A stretch of DNA of 64,000 nucleotides from Roseivirga thermotolerans (GCF_014653175.1 NZ_BNAG01000003.1:124001-188000); one strand, 5' to 3'; shown: positions 8,868 to 17,727, counted from the stretch's first letter. A program made the numbers and translations. The notes: generated by a model not told the origin, from the sequence alone.

Positions 8868-10916
8868 TTATTCTTCAGGGTTCACTATCAGTTCTTTGTT
8901 CCATTCCCGGAAGGCCTTTATCAGAAATACACTAATTACCACCATTACGGCCAGGGCTAGTATTTCCGAGAGGTTAGATGGTTCATACATCAATGCCGTG
9001 GCCAGATGATATACATTGAAGAGGCCGTGTAAAATGGCCCAGGTAAAGGCTGTCCAATAGAACCATCGTGCCCGAAGTTCCAGACACAGTACAGAAAGGA
9101 GGAAGGCCATACCTTCCAGCCCAACCCGCCATAGGTGGTGTGCCAGAGGCACTTCTCCGGTGGCGTCTTCCATCATCAGACTTTCATGGTAATAGACCCC
9201 GTAAAGTCCGTACATACCGTGTAGTATAAAGCCAATGGCGCTGGCTAGCCAGAGTATTGCAATTTTGTATTTCATGGTTTTTTCAGTTTTGGGTAGAGCG
9301 GTCAACTCGTTGATAAATTCTTCTTTCTGCATAGCCAGTAGCTCCTCGTGAGAAGGAACCAGCGGCTCTGGTTTTTTTAGTTTGCTTAGGGTAAACAGGG
9401 CGGTTGCGCTTAGCGATATCCATACCATATCTACCAGGGCTATTTCTATCTGGTTTTCGGCCAGCATTGTCCAAAACCAGTTGCCTGAAACCATTCCATT
9501 GACTAGAGGAATTAGTAAGCCCAATACGGCACCGGCAAGCAGGGAATATCGGGTGGTAAAGTGGTTGTTGCGTTTGAACCGGAAGAACAACACCACAAAA
9601 AGCCCAATCACAAAAAAGGCTAGGTAAAGAATGCTTTGACGACTGGCGTCCATTTCGCGCGGAATAAGACGGGCGACAATCATGGCGAAGGCTGTCACCG
9701 GGTAGATAGACATGCAAATGGCAATGAATACATGGCCTACTTTCCGGTTGAATAACCGTTGACTCGGAGAGATGCTTTTCTTTTCCCGGGCAGTAAGCCA
9801 TATTAGCACGCCACTGATAATGACAAAGCAGGTAATTAGTGCCAAAATGAAGTATACTATTTTGAGGGTATACCCACCCCAATCGCCAAAGTGTAAGGCA
9901 CGAACAACTGTTTCCACACCTTCCAGATAATTCCACTCATCAGGCAATTTTTGAGCAATGAGTTCACGGCTGGCTACATCGTATACGGCCCTACCATGGG
10001 CTACAAACTTCTTTTGGTTCATAACCATGCCGTCTACCTGAAAAATCATGTTATCGGCTCCGTAGTTGCGGATGTAAACCTGTACTGGCCTGAAACCTTC
10101 CCAACGATTTTGCACCTCTTCCATAAAACCGTTCAGGCTGCCAATGCTCTGTGCCGGGTTTCCCAGGGTATAAGCTTTCATCATCGGGCGAACCTCTTCC
10201 ATCATTTGAGATTGATTGCCCTTGTACATGAGGTTTGCCGGAGCCAGTACAAAAATGCTCATGCACAAGAAGCAACTCGTGAGGGCAAACACAAATTGAA
10301 AGGGTAGACCAATGACGCCCAAAGCCGTGTGGGCATCAGTCCAAACGGTTTTGACTTTGGCTAGTGGCCTGAAAAGATAGAAGTTAGAGACGATCTTTTT
10401 CCAGTGGATAATAACACCGCTGACAATGGCAAGCAGAAAGAAGAAGGCCACAAAACCGGCCAGGTATATGCCTACATAGGGGATTTGAGAGAAAAAGTGC
10501 AGCCGGTATATAAGTTCACCAATACTATAAAAGGCATAGTAGGCCGAGAGAGTATACTCGTGCGCATCAACATAAAAGTAATATACCTGATCGTCTTTGA
10601 AGGTAATGGTGCTGTCTTGCGACTCGCTAAGCTGAAAGTAGATTTCTTGCTTGGCATCGGGTACTAAAATCCTCAAATCGCGCCCATACAAATCATAGTC
10701 GGCCACTTTTATGCTGTCTATGGCACGATCATAGTCTATATTGAGGGCTTCTTCCTGAAAAACCCTTTTGCCTTTCTCCCAAGCGGTTATTTCATCTTTT
10801 ATGAGGGCAAAGGCACCACAAAAGAAAATTATGAACAAAGCAGTGCTGATGACAATGCCCGATACGGTATGTAGATGAAAAAAAACGTGGTAGTTGCGTT
10901 TGCCTGAATCTGTCAT
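8868..10916 (-). CDS. PepSY-associated membrane protein, probable ferrisiderophore reductase, with extra C-terminal membrane domain
   Basis: A 682-residue inner-membrane protein. Residues 1-400 show the PepSY_TM pattern: N-terminal HVFFHLHTVSGIVISTALF, a second pair of helices around HWKK and HTALGVIGLPF, and ALHFGDWGGYTLKIVYF, with histidines placed as for heme ligation. Further helices follow, and from residue about 548 (MKYKIAILWL) a separate block of about 135 residues with four helices is appended. Relatives such as FoxB act in reductive release of iron from siderophores. It is the last gene of the siderophore-type operon, 13 bases after the DUF3649-like gene. The length is well above the simple FoxB-type proteins, which suggests a fusion. 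Confidence 0.8.
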   Translation of the reverse strand: MTDSGKRNYHVFFHLHTVSGIVISTALFIIFFCGAFALIKDEITAWEKGKRVFQEEALNIDYDRAIDSIKVADYDLYGRDLRILVPDAKQEIYFQLSESQDSTITFKDDQVYYFYVDAHEYTLSAYYAFYSIGELIYRLHFFSQIPYVGIYLAGFVAFFFLLAIVSGVIIHWKKIVSNFYLFRPLAKVKTVWTDAHTALGVIGLPFQFVFALTSCFLCMSIFVLAPANLMYKGNQSQMMEEVRPMMKAYTLGNPAQSIGSLNGFMEEVQNRWEGFRPVQVYIRNYGADNMIFQVDGMVMNQKKFVAHGRAVYDVASRELIAQKLPDEWNYLEGVETVVRALHFGDWGGYTLKIVYFILALITCFVIISGVLIWLTAREKKSISPSQRLFNRKVGHVFIAICMSIYPVTAFAMIVARLIPREMDASRQSILYLAFFVIGLFVVLFFRFKRNNHFTTRYSLLAGAVLGLLIPLVNGMVSGNWFWTMLAENQIEIALVDMVWISLSATALFTLSKLKKPEPLVPSHEELLAMQKEEFINELTALPKTEKTMKYKIAILWLASAIGFILHGMYGLYGVYYHESLMMEDATGEVPLAHHLWRVGLEGMAFLLSVLCLELRARWFYWTAFTWAILHGLFNVYHLATALMYEPSNLSEILALAVMVVISVFLIKAFREWNKELIVNPEE

Positions 10917-10929
10917 GTGTTAACTTCGG

Positions 10930-11205
10930 TTATAGGGTGGAGAGTAACAGCAAGGCGAGCATTATTCCCAGGTAGTAGGCCCAGGCCTTCCAGCCGTTTG
11001 TAAACAAATAAGGAACTATGAACAAGAGCATCCAAACCAGGTAAAGACTGTAAATAGAGGTAACTACTACATAAGCAGGATTACCGAGCCATATGCCCAG
11101 CACATAGTGCAGAGTGGCGGAGAGCAGGTAGCCTCCCAAAAGGCCGGCACTTAGCTTCGCAAAGCGTTGCTCTGGAGAAGAAAGGTGTTTGGAGTTGGCG
11201 GGCAT
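10930..11205 (-). CDS. DUF3649-like small membrane protein
   Basis: A 91-residue protein with three predicted membrane helices (LSAGLLGGYLLSATLHYVLGIWL, VVTSIYSLYLVWMLLFIVPYLF, AWAYYLGIMLALLLLSTL). Size, helix order and position between a TonB siderophore receptor and a PepSY protein match the DUF3649 family, which sits in the same kind of operon in Proteobacteria. The start codon overlaps the stop of the preceding gene by one base (TAATG). Function is unknown; it probably helps the PepSY protein in siderophore reduction. Confidence 0.65.
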   Translation of the reverse strand: MPANSKHLSSPEQRFAKLSAGLLGGYLLSATLHYVLGIWLGNPAYVVVTSIYSLYLVWMLLFIVPYLFTNGWKAWAYYLGIMLALLLLSTL

Positions 11206-11522
11206 TATATAAATAATTCCAGGGTTAGCGAGAGAATGAACAGCACAGCAAGCGCAGATTTACCAATTATGCGCATAGGGTATAGGGTCACCAGCAAAGA
11301 GAGCATGAGCATGCTCAACAAAAGACCATAGGCAATAGCTGCACCCCATCCGTAGCACCAAATGAGCAGGCTAAAGGCCACCAGAAATGTACACCAGCCT
11401 ATCAGTTTCAGGTATCTTTGAGGCCATACGGCTGTGTTTGCCTGAAGTGCCCTCAGCCTGTTTGAGGCTAAATAAAAGCTGTACCAACCGGCAAGAATTA
11501 CGAATGCACAAATGCTAATCAT
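11205..11522 (-). CDS. DUF3325-like small membrane protein
   Basis: From the ATG at 11522 the protein starts MISICAFVILAGWYSFYLAS and has 105 residues with four short hydrophobic helices ending LLVTLYPMRIIGKS and LALVFILSLTLELFI-like sequence. The helix pattern and the SNRLRALQ segment after helix one resemble DUF3325 proteins. An upstream ATG at 11576 would add 18 residues, some hydrophobic; either could be used, as no Shine-Dalgarno sequence decides it. It is the second gene of the siderophore-type operon. Assignment rests on architecture and context more than on motifs. Confidence 0.6.
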   Translation of the reverse strand: MISICAFVILAGWYSFYLASNRLRALQANTAVWPQRYLKLIGWCTFLVAFSLLIWCYGWGAAIAYGLLLSMLMLSLLVTLYPMRIIGKSALAVLFILSLTLELFI

Positions 11523-11594
11523 AGAAGAAATTAAACAGATAGTGCCGAAGCTAGCCCAAAGGCAAAACTCCGGCATATCTGGCTGACATTACTA

Positions 11595-14003
11595 TTAAAA
11601 TGAGTACTTAAAGCTGGCCAGGAATGCCCTTGGCTCCTGTGGTGTTATGGTGGTCCAACCTGAGTAGTATTGTTTATTGAACAGGTTATTCACTTTAAGG
11701 GCAATTCTAAACTTAGATACCTCGTAGAATACCGATGCATTGGCAATAGTGTATTCAGGAAGTATAAAGTTGCCCGTAGCGGCATAGTTAATGGTAGCTC
11801 GTTCGCTGGCACCATTGAAACCGGCTCCAACACCCAAACCTTTGTGTGTTCTGTAACTTGCCCAGAAGCTATACACCTTTTCAGGGCCCGCGCCCAGAGG
11901 TCTTCTGCCCGCAATGTTGGCGTTGTCTGTATTGGTGGTTTCGCTATCATTGTCGGCAAAAGTGGCTCTCAGATTTAGACCATCAATAGGGTTGGCATTT
12001 ACCTCCAGCTCAAAACCACTGCTCACTACTTCTCCTTCCTGAATTCGGTTGAACGGGTCGGAAGGGTCTGTCATTACTACATCGCTAACGGTAATGTCGT
12101 AATAGCTAAGTGTGGCATTAAGCCTGTAGTCCAGAAGATTGGCTTTTACCCCAAACTCCAGTTGATTGGCCTGCTCCGGGTCGAATACCTTGAGCGACTG
12201 AGGGCCACTGTTAGGGTCGCCCACCAGGGCAGGAGCCACATTGTTAAAGCTGTTTTGGTAGTTGGCAAATATCGAAAGCTTATCGGCTACCGGCTGGTAG
12301 AGCAGTCCAAACTTTGGAGAAAGAGTGAACTGATCGTAGCCTCCGACACCTTCCAGATTTCCTTTGTCTTCAAACCGATCGAAACGAAGGCTGGCCATGG
12401 CCGAAAATCGAGGGGTAATATTTACCACATCCGAAATATAAGAGCTAAGCACCTCGCGTTTCACCGAAGTAGACCCATGTCCCTGAGCGGCAAGAGCCGC
12501 ATCTACCGCTGCAGTGGTTAGTGGAAAACTACCGGTTTCTACAGCAGGAGTAAAGGGGTTGTCGGCAATGGCTTCACCATTGGGTCTCACATTGCCGTAA
12601 AAGGCATACCCTGAGCTGTTGTCTACATAGCGGGAAGCCAGGTAGTCGAGCCCAATTAGCACTCTGTGGCGCATACCGCCTAACAGAAAGTCACCGGTAA
12701 AATTCTGCTGTATGTCGAAGGTGTTAGTTTGTGCATTTTGCTTGCTAATAAAGCGGGTGAAAGTGTTGCCACCTAAAATACCGTAATCGTAGAGGTATGA
12801 ATAGTAGCCGTCTGTAGTGGTATGGCTGGTAGATACCAGTGTTTGAGAGGTCCAATTGTCGGAAAGTTTGTAGTTGGCCTCTGCCCTAAAGTTGCTCGTA
12901 GGGTTAGAAAGCGTTAGGTGGTTGCTGGTAAACGACAGCTCGTTGTTGTAGCCCAACTCTTCCAAAGAACCAGCCTCACTTGGGGCAGCACGGTTTAAGA
13001 AAAGCATAGTGGGGTTGGTTTGTGTGGCTTCTGTAATTTCCCCGTAGAAGTTGAAACTCAAACGGTTGTTTACTCTGTAAGAAAGTGAGGGGGCTATAAA
13101 AAAAGTTTCGCGAAACCCGGCATCCTGAAAGCTGCCTTTGGTGAGGTATGAAGTGTTTATTCGGAAATAAACATCTTCTTCACTGTCAAGAGCTGTGTTG
13201 TAATCGAGCGTTAGCTGATTGAGTCCGAAAGAGCCAGTGGTATAGTTTACGCTACCTCCGCGGCCCACAAAGGGCTTTTTGGTTACCACATTAATAATAC
13301 CACCATACGAACCTACCGAGTTGCCAAACAAGGTAGCCGAAGGGCCTTTGATCACTTCAATGCGCTCAATGTTGGCCGCATTAATGGTGCCGTTGGTTAA
13401 GCCGGGCATACCATTTACCAGCTGAGGCTGTACAGAGAAACCTCTCAGGCTGTAGTAACCTGCACCATCGCCCCCTCTTCCTGTAGACGTCCAAAGTTTG
13501 TCCACTCCCGTGGCATTTTTTAGAGCGTCTTCAAAGCTGGTTACCGTTTGCGATTCCAGCAGATCGCTGGTTATGGTGCTATATACCTGGGTGTTTTCCA
13601 GGTCTTTAAGCGGAAGTTTGGCTACATAGGCTGTTTGTTCTCTCGAGAAAGCATTTACCCGACTGCCGGTTACCACCACATCTTGAAGTATCTCATTGCC
13701 TTCGTATAGAGTAATGTCTTCCAGCAAGGTGGTTTTTTTGGGCTCAATGGTTGTGGTTATTTCCACCGTTTTAAACCCTACAAAAGAGAGGCGCACCACT
13801 GCTGTACCGGCCGGTAGGCCTGAAATATTGAATGAGCCGTCAATATCCGTTATTGCTCCTTTCTCGGTACCCACAACCATAACGGTTACTCCAATGAGCG
13901 GGTCCTGGCTGTTGTCGAGCACTTTTCCTTTGAGGTGGCCTGTTTGGGCCAAAGCGGGGGCTGCAAAAAGCAGCAAGGTCATTATCTGTAAAATTCTTTT
14001 CAT
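11595..14003 (-). CDS. TonB-dependent siderophore receptor
   Basis: The 802-residue receptor has a signal peptide (LLFAAPALAQ), a carboxypeptidase-regulatory-like domain (about 20-110: GHLKGKVLDNSQDPLIGVTVMV, SFVGFKTVEI), a plug of FhuE/FecA type (SFEDALKNATGVDKLW, GYYSLRGFSVQPQLVNGMPG, IERIEVIKGPSATLFGNSVGSYGGIINVVTKKP) and a barrel ending in an aromatic residue (FLASFKYSF). The plug wording is typical of ferric hydroxamate or citrate receptors. With the DUF3325-like, DUF3649-like and PepSY genes it forms a four-gene siderophore-use operon. The promoter holds a Fur-like box and a perfect NarL-type repeat. The siderophore itself cannot be named, and no biosynthesis genes are in the window. 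Confidence 0.9.
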   Translation of the reverse strand: MKRILQIMTLLLFAAPALAQTGHLKGKVLDNSQDPLIGVTVMVVGTEKGAITDIDGSFNISGLPAGTAVVRLSFVGFKTVEITTTIEPKKTTLLEDITLYEGNEILQDVVVTGSRVNAFSREQTAYVAKLPLKDLENTQVYSTITSDLLESQTVTSFEDALKNATGVDKLWTSTGRGGDGAGYYSLRGFSVQPQLVNGMPGLTNGTINAANIERIEVIKGPSATLFGNSVGSYGGIINVVTKKPFVGRGGSVNYTTGSFGLNQLTLDYNTALDSEEDVYFRINTSYLTKGSFQDAGFRETFFIAPSLSYRVNNRLSFNFYGEITEATQTNPTMLFLNRAAPSEAGSLEELGYNNELSFTSNHLTLSNPTSNFRAEANYKLSDNWTSQTLVSTSHTTTDGYYSYLYDYGILGGNTFTRFISKQNAQTNTFDIQQNFTGDFLLGGMRHRVLIGLDYLASRYVDNSSGYAFYGNVRPNGEAIADNPFTPAVETGSFPLTTAAVDAALAAQGHGSTSVKREVLSSYISDVVNITPRFSAMASLRFDRFEDKGNLEGVGGYDQFTLSPKFGLLYQPVADKLSIFANYQNSFNNVAPALVGDPNSGPQSLKVFDPEQANQLEFGVKANLLDYRLNATLSYYDITVSDVVMTDPSDPFNRIQEGEVVSSGFELEVNANPIDGLNLRATFADNDSETTNTDNANIAGRRPLGAGPEKVYSFWASYRTHKGLGVGAGFNGASERATINYAATGNFILPEYTIANASVFYEVSKFRIALKVNNLFNKQYYSGWTTITPQEPRAFLASFKYSF

Positions 14004-14006
14004 CTT

Positions 14007-14025
14007 ATTTAGACTGATTCTTAAT
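14007..14025 (-). promoter_or_regulatory. Fur-like 9-1-9 operator of the siderophore receptor operon
   Basis: Plus strand ATTTAGACT-G-ATTCTTAAT: seven of nine arm positions pair. It occupies the leader between the -7 box and the ATG, as at the heme receptor, and the flanking bases are also shared. Confidence 0.55.
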
Positions 14026-14032
14026 AATGACG

Positions 14033-14063
14033 CAAAAGTATATCAGTCATTCGCCCGCTGCAA
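14033..14063 (-). promoter_or_regulatory. Promoter of the siderophore receptor operon
   Basis: On the minus strand TTG (14061-14063), a 20-base spacer, then TACTTTTG (14033-14040): an exact match to the Bacteroidota consensus. The start site would fall inside the Fur-like box. Confidence 0.75.
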
Positions 14064-14079
14064 TCACTAGTTCTAGTGA
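14064..14079. promoter_or_regulatory. Perfect 7-2-7 inverted repeat, NarL-type site
   Basis: TCACTAG-TT-CTAGTGA is a perfect inverted repeat with seven-base arms and a two-base spacer, immediately upstream of the -33 TTG. Fourteen of its bases recur exactly at 7841-7854 before the other receptor. The spacing is that of NarL-family regulators, and such a regulator is encoded between the two operons. Confidence 0.6.
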
Positions 14080-14169
14080 AAAACGGGGTAGTAGAAGAGA
14101 AGTGCCGTGGAGGCCAGGGGCTCAAGAGCCGATGGTCTCCAAGAGTAAGAAGGGTTAGATAAAGTGGTT

Positions 14170-14733
14170 TTAAGGGCGGTGAATGATTATTTCTTGCACA
14201 TCGGACGAAACCGGTATGGCTTTTATTACCTTTCCCTCTGTTTGCATAAGTATGTAGTCGGTGTTTTTACCAATCAGGTTCCCCTTAAGCACCCTTTCGT
14301 CTGATTGAAAAACAACTTCTACGGTTTTCGGTGAAGATTGAAAACGCTCAAACATTCGGTCGCCATAAAATTTAGAAGCCAGATTGAGATAGGCTATGCT
14401 GGACAAAGCAATAATAAACGGCCTGTATTTTTTGAGGGCTTCTATAGACATTCCAAAATTGAATCGCTTGTAGGTTTTGGGCCATCGATCTTGCCAAAAT
14501 TGATCTATCCGGAAGAAAATGAGCACTAGAATGAGGCTGCCTAAAGCAAATAGAATAAGCTCGAGGTTTTTAACCGGGGCCAGCAAAAAATCCAGTATGT
14601 CTGCGTATTCAAAAATGTTAATGGCAAAGTGGCTGTAGTATTTGTAGTCGAACATCATACCAATTACCACTATGGCCAGGTAACCAAGGGTAATGTAAGC
14701 CTGGCTGTCTAGTATAGGTTTTTTATTGCTCAT
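14170..14733 (-). CDS. Hypothetical membrane protein
   Basis: About 187 residues with three or four membrane segments (YITLGYLAIVVIGMMFDY, LELILFALGSLILVLIFF, PFIIALSSIAYLNLAS) followed by a soluble C-terminal domain of about 60 residues rich in beta pattern (VEVVFQSDERVLKGNLIGKNTDYILMQTEGKVI). That tail resembles a small ligand- or RNA-binding barrel, but no family is recognised. The ATG at 14733 is preferred to one 16 codons upstream because the latter adds an unlikely basic leader. It stands alone between the siderophore operon and the SDR gene. Confidence 0.65.
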   Translation of the reverse strand: MSNKKPILDSQAYITLGYLAIVVIGMMFDYKYYSHFAINIFEYADILDFLLAPVKNLELILFALGSLILVLIFFRIDQFWQDRWPKTYKRFNFGMSIEALKKYRPFIIALSSIAYLNLASKFYGDRMFERFQSSPKTVEVVFQSDERVLKGNLIGKNTDYILMQTEGKVIKAIPVSSDVQEIIIHRP

Positions 14734-14954
14734 AAAGAGGAAAGATAAGCATTGTGGTGTTAAGTGTTTCAACTTAAGCACTCATTCCGAAAAATCTTTG
14801 GACAACTCAAAAGGGCCTTACAATTTTCTATGGTATCATTGCTTCTAATTCGGGGATATGGAAATTGTATGGAAACTCTGAAGACTTCTGAGTATAGCAC
14901 AAAATTTTTCTACCAAACTGCGAACCTTCTTATCGCTCTATTTATTTAATAAGC

Positions 14955-15644
14955 ATGGAATTAAAAGGAAAACTAGCTATTGTAACCGGTGTCAGTAAAG
15001 GCATTGGTTTAGAAACAGTGAAAATATTGCTCAATGCCGGCATGGTAGTAGCCGGGTGGGGGCGAACCAATAACAGCATAGAAGATGAAAATTACCACTT
15101 CTTTAAAACCGATGTGGCCGACTGGGACAATGTGCAGGCTTCGTCTAAAGCCACTCGCGAAAAACTCGGCAAGGCTTCAGTTCTGGTAAACAATGCAGGT
15201 TTTGGAGTACAGGGCCTGATCCATGAAATGGATGTGAACGACTGGAAGGCAATGTTCGATGTAAATGTGCACGGGCTGTTCTATTGCACCAAGCTGGCCG
15301 TGCCGGATATGATCGCCATGGAAGAAGGGCATATTGTGAACATTTCTTCCATTGCAGGAACCAATGGAGTGGAAACCATGTCGGGCTATGTGGGTACCAA
15401 GCATGCCGTAACGGGTATAGGACATTCCATTTTTAAAGAACTACGCAACCACGGTATTAAGGTAACTACCATTTATCCGGGAAGCACCAATACTCATTTC
15501 TTCGACAAGATTGCTTTTGCCAATGCCAATGAGCATATGATGCGCCCGGAAGATATAGCGCAAACCGTTTTGGGTGCTTTGCAAACCCACCCTAACTACC
15601 ATGTGGTAGATGTGGAAGTGAGGCCTTTAAAGCCGAAGGGGTAA
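14955..15644 (+). CDS. Short-chain dehydrogenase/reductase
   Basis: A classical SDR of 229 residues: the NAD(P)-binding VTGVSKGIGLETV loop, NNAGFG, the catalytic Ser in VNISSIAGTNG and the YxxxK pair in GYVGTKHAV are in the expected order. The Gly-rich loop followed by WGRTNNS suggests NADPH rather than NADH, which is an inference. The substrate is unknown. It is a single gene followed by a terminator at 15741. Confidence 0.88.
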   Translation: MELKGKLAIVTGVSKGIGLETVKILLNAGMVVAGWGRTNNSIEDENYHFFKTDVADWDNVQASSKATREKLGKASVLVNNAGFGVQGLIHEMDVNDWKAMFDVNVHGLFYCTKLAVPDMIAMEEGHIVNISSIAGTNGVETMSGYVGTKHAVTGIGHSIFKELRNHGIKVTTIYPGSTNTHFFDKIAFANANEHMMRPEDIAQTVLGALQTHPNYHVVDVEVRPLKPKG

Positions 15645-15740
15645 GGTTAAGTGCCAGGTATTAGATTTTAGACTAAACCAGTAGGGCAAGGAACAGAGAG
15701 GTGGTGTTTCTTTTCCGAACTAAAAACAAACTATAGAGTA

Positions 15741-15772
15741 GCCCGACTGCAGAAGTGGTTGGGCATTTTTTA
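15741..15772 (+). terminator. Terminator near the SDR gene
   Basis: GCCCGAC (15741-15747) pairs with GTTGGGC (15758-15764) with one G-T pair, followed by ATTTTTTAT. It is 97 bases beyond the SDR stop. Confidence 0.7.
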
Positions 15773-15886
15773 TAGGCTTATAATCAGCCTTCCCATTCAG
15801 GAGAATCGAGTATAAGGCCGGTGAACTCTCCCCGTAGTTCTCGCGCGAGAGAAGGGCAATCGCTTATGACTAGTGCCGGTAGTTGA

Positions 15887-17008
15887 TTATTTGTTGTCCA
15901 AAGTATCGATCAGCGCAAAACACAATTGGTCGATATGTCTCATGTTCGGATTAAAAGCGGAAACATTAGACAGTATTATTATCCCATTTTTATTTTCTAA
16001 ATCTAAAGCCATGGACGAAGTATAGCCTCCTGTTCCTCCATTGTGCCAAATCAATTCCCTACCATTTTTTCTTTGGAGAATGTGCCACCCAAGCCCTATT
16101 TGCATGTTGTCATTAATTTTAAATGTGGGCGCTTGGGTTAAGGCCAGTTCTGTGTTTCTATTATCGAATTGAGCCAAAGCAAATTTTGATAAGTCTTCCG
16201 CTGTAGAAAATATTGCTCCAGCACCTGCTAAAGCACCAAAATCCCAGTTTGGAGCTTCTTTGCCGTTGGGCTTCAAGCCTTTTACGAGTTTAGATTCTAT
16301 GCGCTCCCTTTCGCTTGTGGAGTTGCTCATTTTATATTTCTGGAAGATTTTCTCTTGCAATAGAGATTCATAAGGTGTATTTGTAATGAGGGCCAATTCG
16401 AACCCTAAAATTCCAGCGCCAAGATTGGAGTATTCATACTTAACACCGGGCTCTTGACCCAGTTGGATCTCAGTGGTTAGATATTCTTTCAGCTTCTCCT
16501 CATCGTAATCTTTGTAAGGATTGTCTCGGTCAGCAAGCATGAGGTTTAGATTTGAAGGTAGCCTTGGTAGTCCGGAAGTATGATTTGCCAACTCTTTGAA
16601 GGTTATTCCTTCTTCCAGTTTAATTTTAAAGTCGACATAATCCTGGATGTTACCATCTAATTCCAAGGTCTGGTTGTTGACTAAATCGGATAATAGTGTG
16701 GCCGTAAACACCTTGGTTATCGAACCAATTTCAAAGACCTCCCTAAAATTTTCAATTCGCCTAATGGTGTCATCAGTTCTTTTGACCCCAACAAAGTCAA
16801 CTTCCCCGTTTTTGATAAGAGCAATCGACAACTGTGTGTTGTTTGGAAATGTCTTGGTGTTGTTAAATATTAGTTCAGATTGTTCTTGAGTAATTCCTTT
16901 TGTAGTGTTCTGAATACCGTTTATTGCGGTTGTTGTTTGCCCATTCGAACAACCTGAAACTATGACTCCAATTGTTACGGTTAAATATTTTATCATTCGG
17001 TTTTTCAT
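15887..17008 (-). CDS. Serine hydrolase of the beta-lactamase/penicillin-binding family, lipoprotein
   Basis: The 373-residue protein starts with a lipoprotein signal (lipobox VSGC, Cys20). It has the class C beta-lactamase/DD-peptidase triad: Ser96-Ile-Thr-Lys99 (GSITKVF), the Tyr-Ser-Asn motif in YEYSNLGAG and HNGGTGG near the C terminus in place of KTG. Such proteins are esterases, D-aminopeptidases or peptidases rather than true beta-lactamases; the substrate is unknown. The gene looks AT-richer than its neighbours by eye and sits next to a long gene-free stretch with repeats, so acquisition by transfer is possible. Confidence 0.85.
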   Translation of the reverse strand: MKNRMIKYLTVTIGVIVSGCSNGQTTTAINGIQNTTKGITQEQSELIFNNTKTFPNNTQLSIALIKNGEVDFVGVKRTDDTIRRIENFREVFEIGSITKVFTATLLSDLVNNQTLELDGNIQDYVDFKIKLEEGITFKELANHTSGLPRLPSNLNLMLADRDNPYKDYDEEKLKEYLTTEIQLGQEPGVKYEYSNLGAGILGFELALITNTPYESLLQEKIFQKYKMSNSTSERERIESKLVKGLKPNGKEAPNWDFGALAGAGAIFSTAEDLSKFALAQFDNRNTELALTQAPTFKINDNMQIGLGWHILQRKNGRELIWHNGGTGGYTSSMALDLENKNGIIILSNVSAFNPNMRHIDQLCFALIDTLDNK

Positions 17009-17364
17009 AATGAATGCCTTCGTTATTATCCGCTGTATTCAATAAGAAACTATTTCCTAATATACCCAAAGTAGGGGGGGTAGGAACATCCATGAAAGTT
17101 AGTCTTTGCCTTGTGTGTTGGTGAAGAGGTGTTGAATATAAAAAAATATAAAAGCTTACACACTTTTAGCCAAACTCCGATGCTGCGAACAACCATAACG
17201 GAGAAATGACTGGCGAAAAGAGGCTAAGAAAGTCTGGTGAGCTATTATTAAAAGTGAAGGTCTGATCTGATGAACTGCCCGGTGTGCTAAAATGTGCGGT
17301 TGGCTTTTCTTGCGTACCGCACCACATACACTATGCGCCACAATAGTGGTGGATCTATTACTAT

Positions 17365-17433
17365 AGTAGAGTTACTCATTTAGATCGCACTTGTAAGATC
17401 CAGTATACTAGCCACAAGCTGTGTCCTCACAGG
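17365..17433. repeat. Dispersed intergenic repeat, copy A
   Basis: About 69 bases, matching 62072-62142 at both ends: AGAGTTACTCATTTAG (T for C in the other copy) at the left and AGCTGTGTCCTCACAG (T for the second C of CC) at the right. The right block contains the hairpin CTGTG-N4-CACAG. The middle of the element is diverged. Confidence 0.5.
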
Positions 17434-17727
17434 GTCTTTTAACAGTCACTTGCGAAGACACTAATGGAGGCAAGGTTCAGAAATGCACTTCTTGCAACTT
17501 AAGTAAGTAACCCTATCCTGTAGCTTGCTATTTATTCCCCATAGCATACCTTATTGGGTTTCTGAAGGGGATTTTAATGAATATTGAAGATAAAAAAATC
17601 GCACAATAGTAATATTAAAAAAGAAGAATTGTGAACCACCCATTTATTTACTGATCTCTGATCTAACTTCTAGCTTGCTCTTCATAAAAACTTCTGCCTT
17701 CCACCTTCCGGCTTTCGTCTTCTCCAT

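Noticed and set aside
9283-9936. 217-codon minus-strand frame in another phase of the PepSY gene
   Set aside because: Overlaps the coding frame with membrane helices in the correct phase; no family signal.
14764-14949. 61-codon plus-strand open frame before the SDR gene
   Set aside because: No family signal; it covers the promoter area of the SDR and the divergent membrane protein gene.
17156-17341. 61-codon minus-strand open frame in the gene-free stretch
   Set aside because: Basic, His-rich composition without motif; overlaps the hairpin element.
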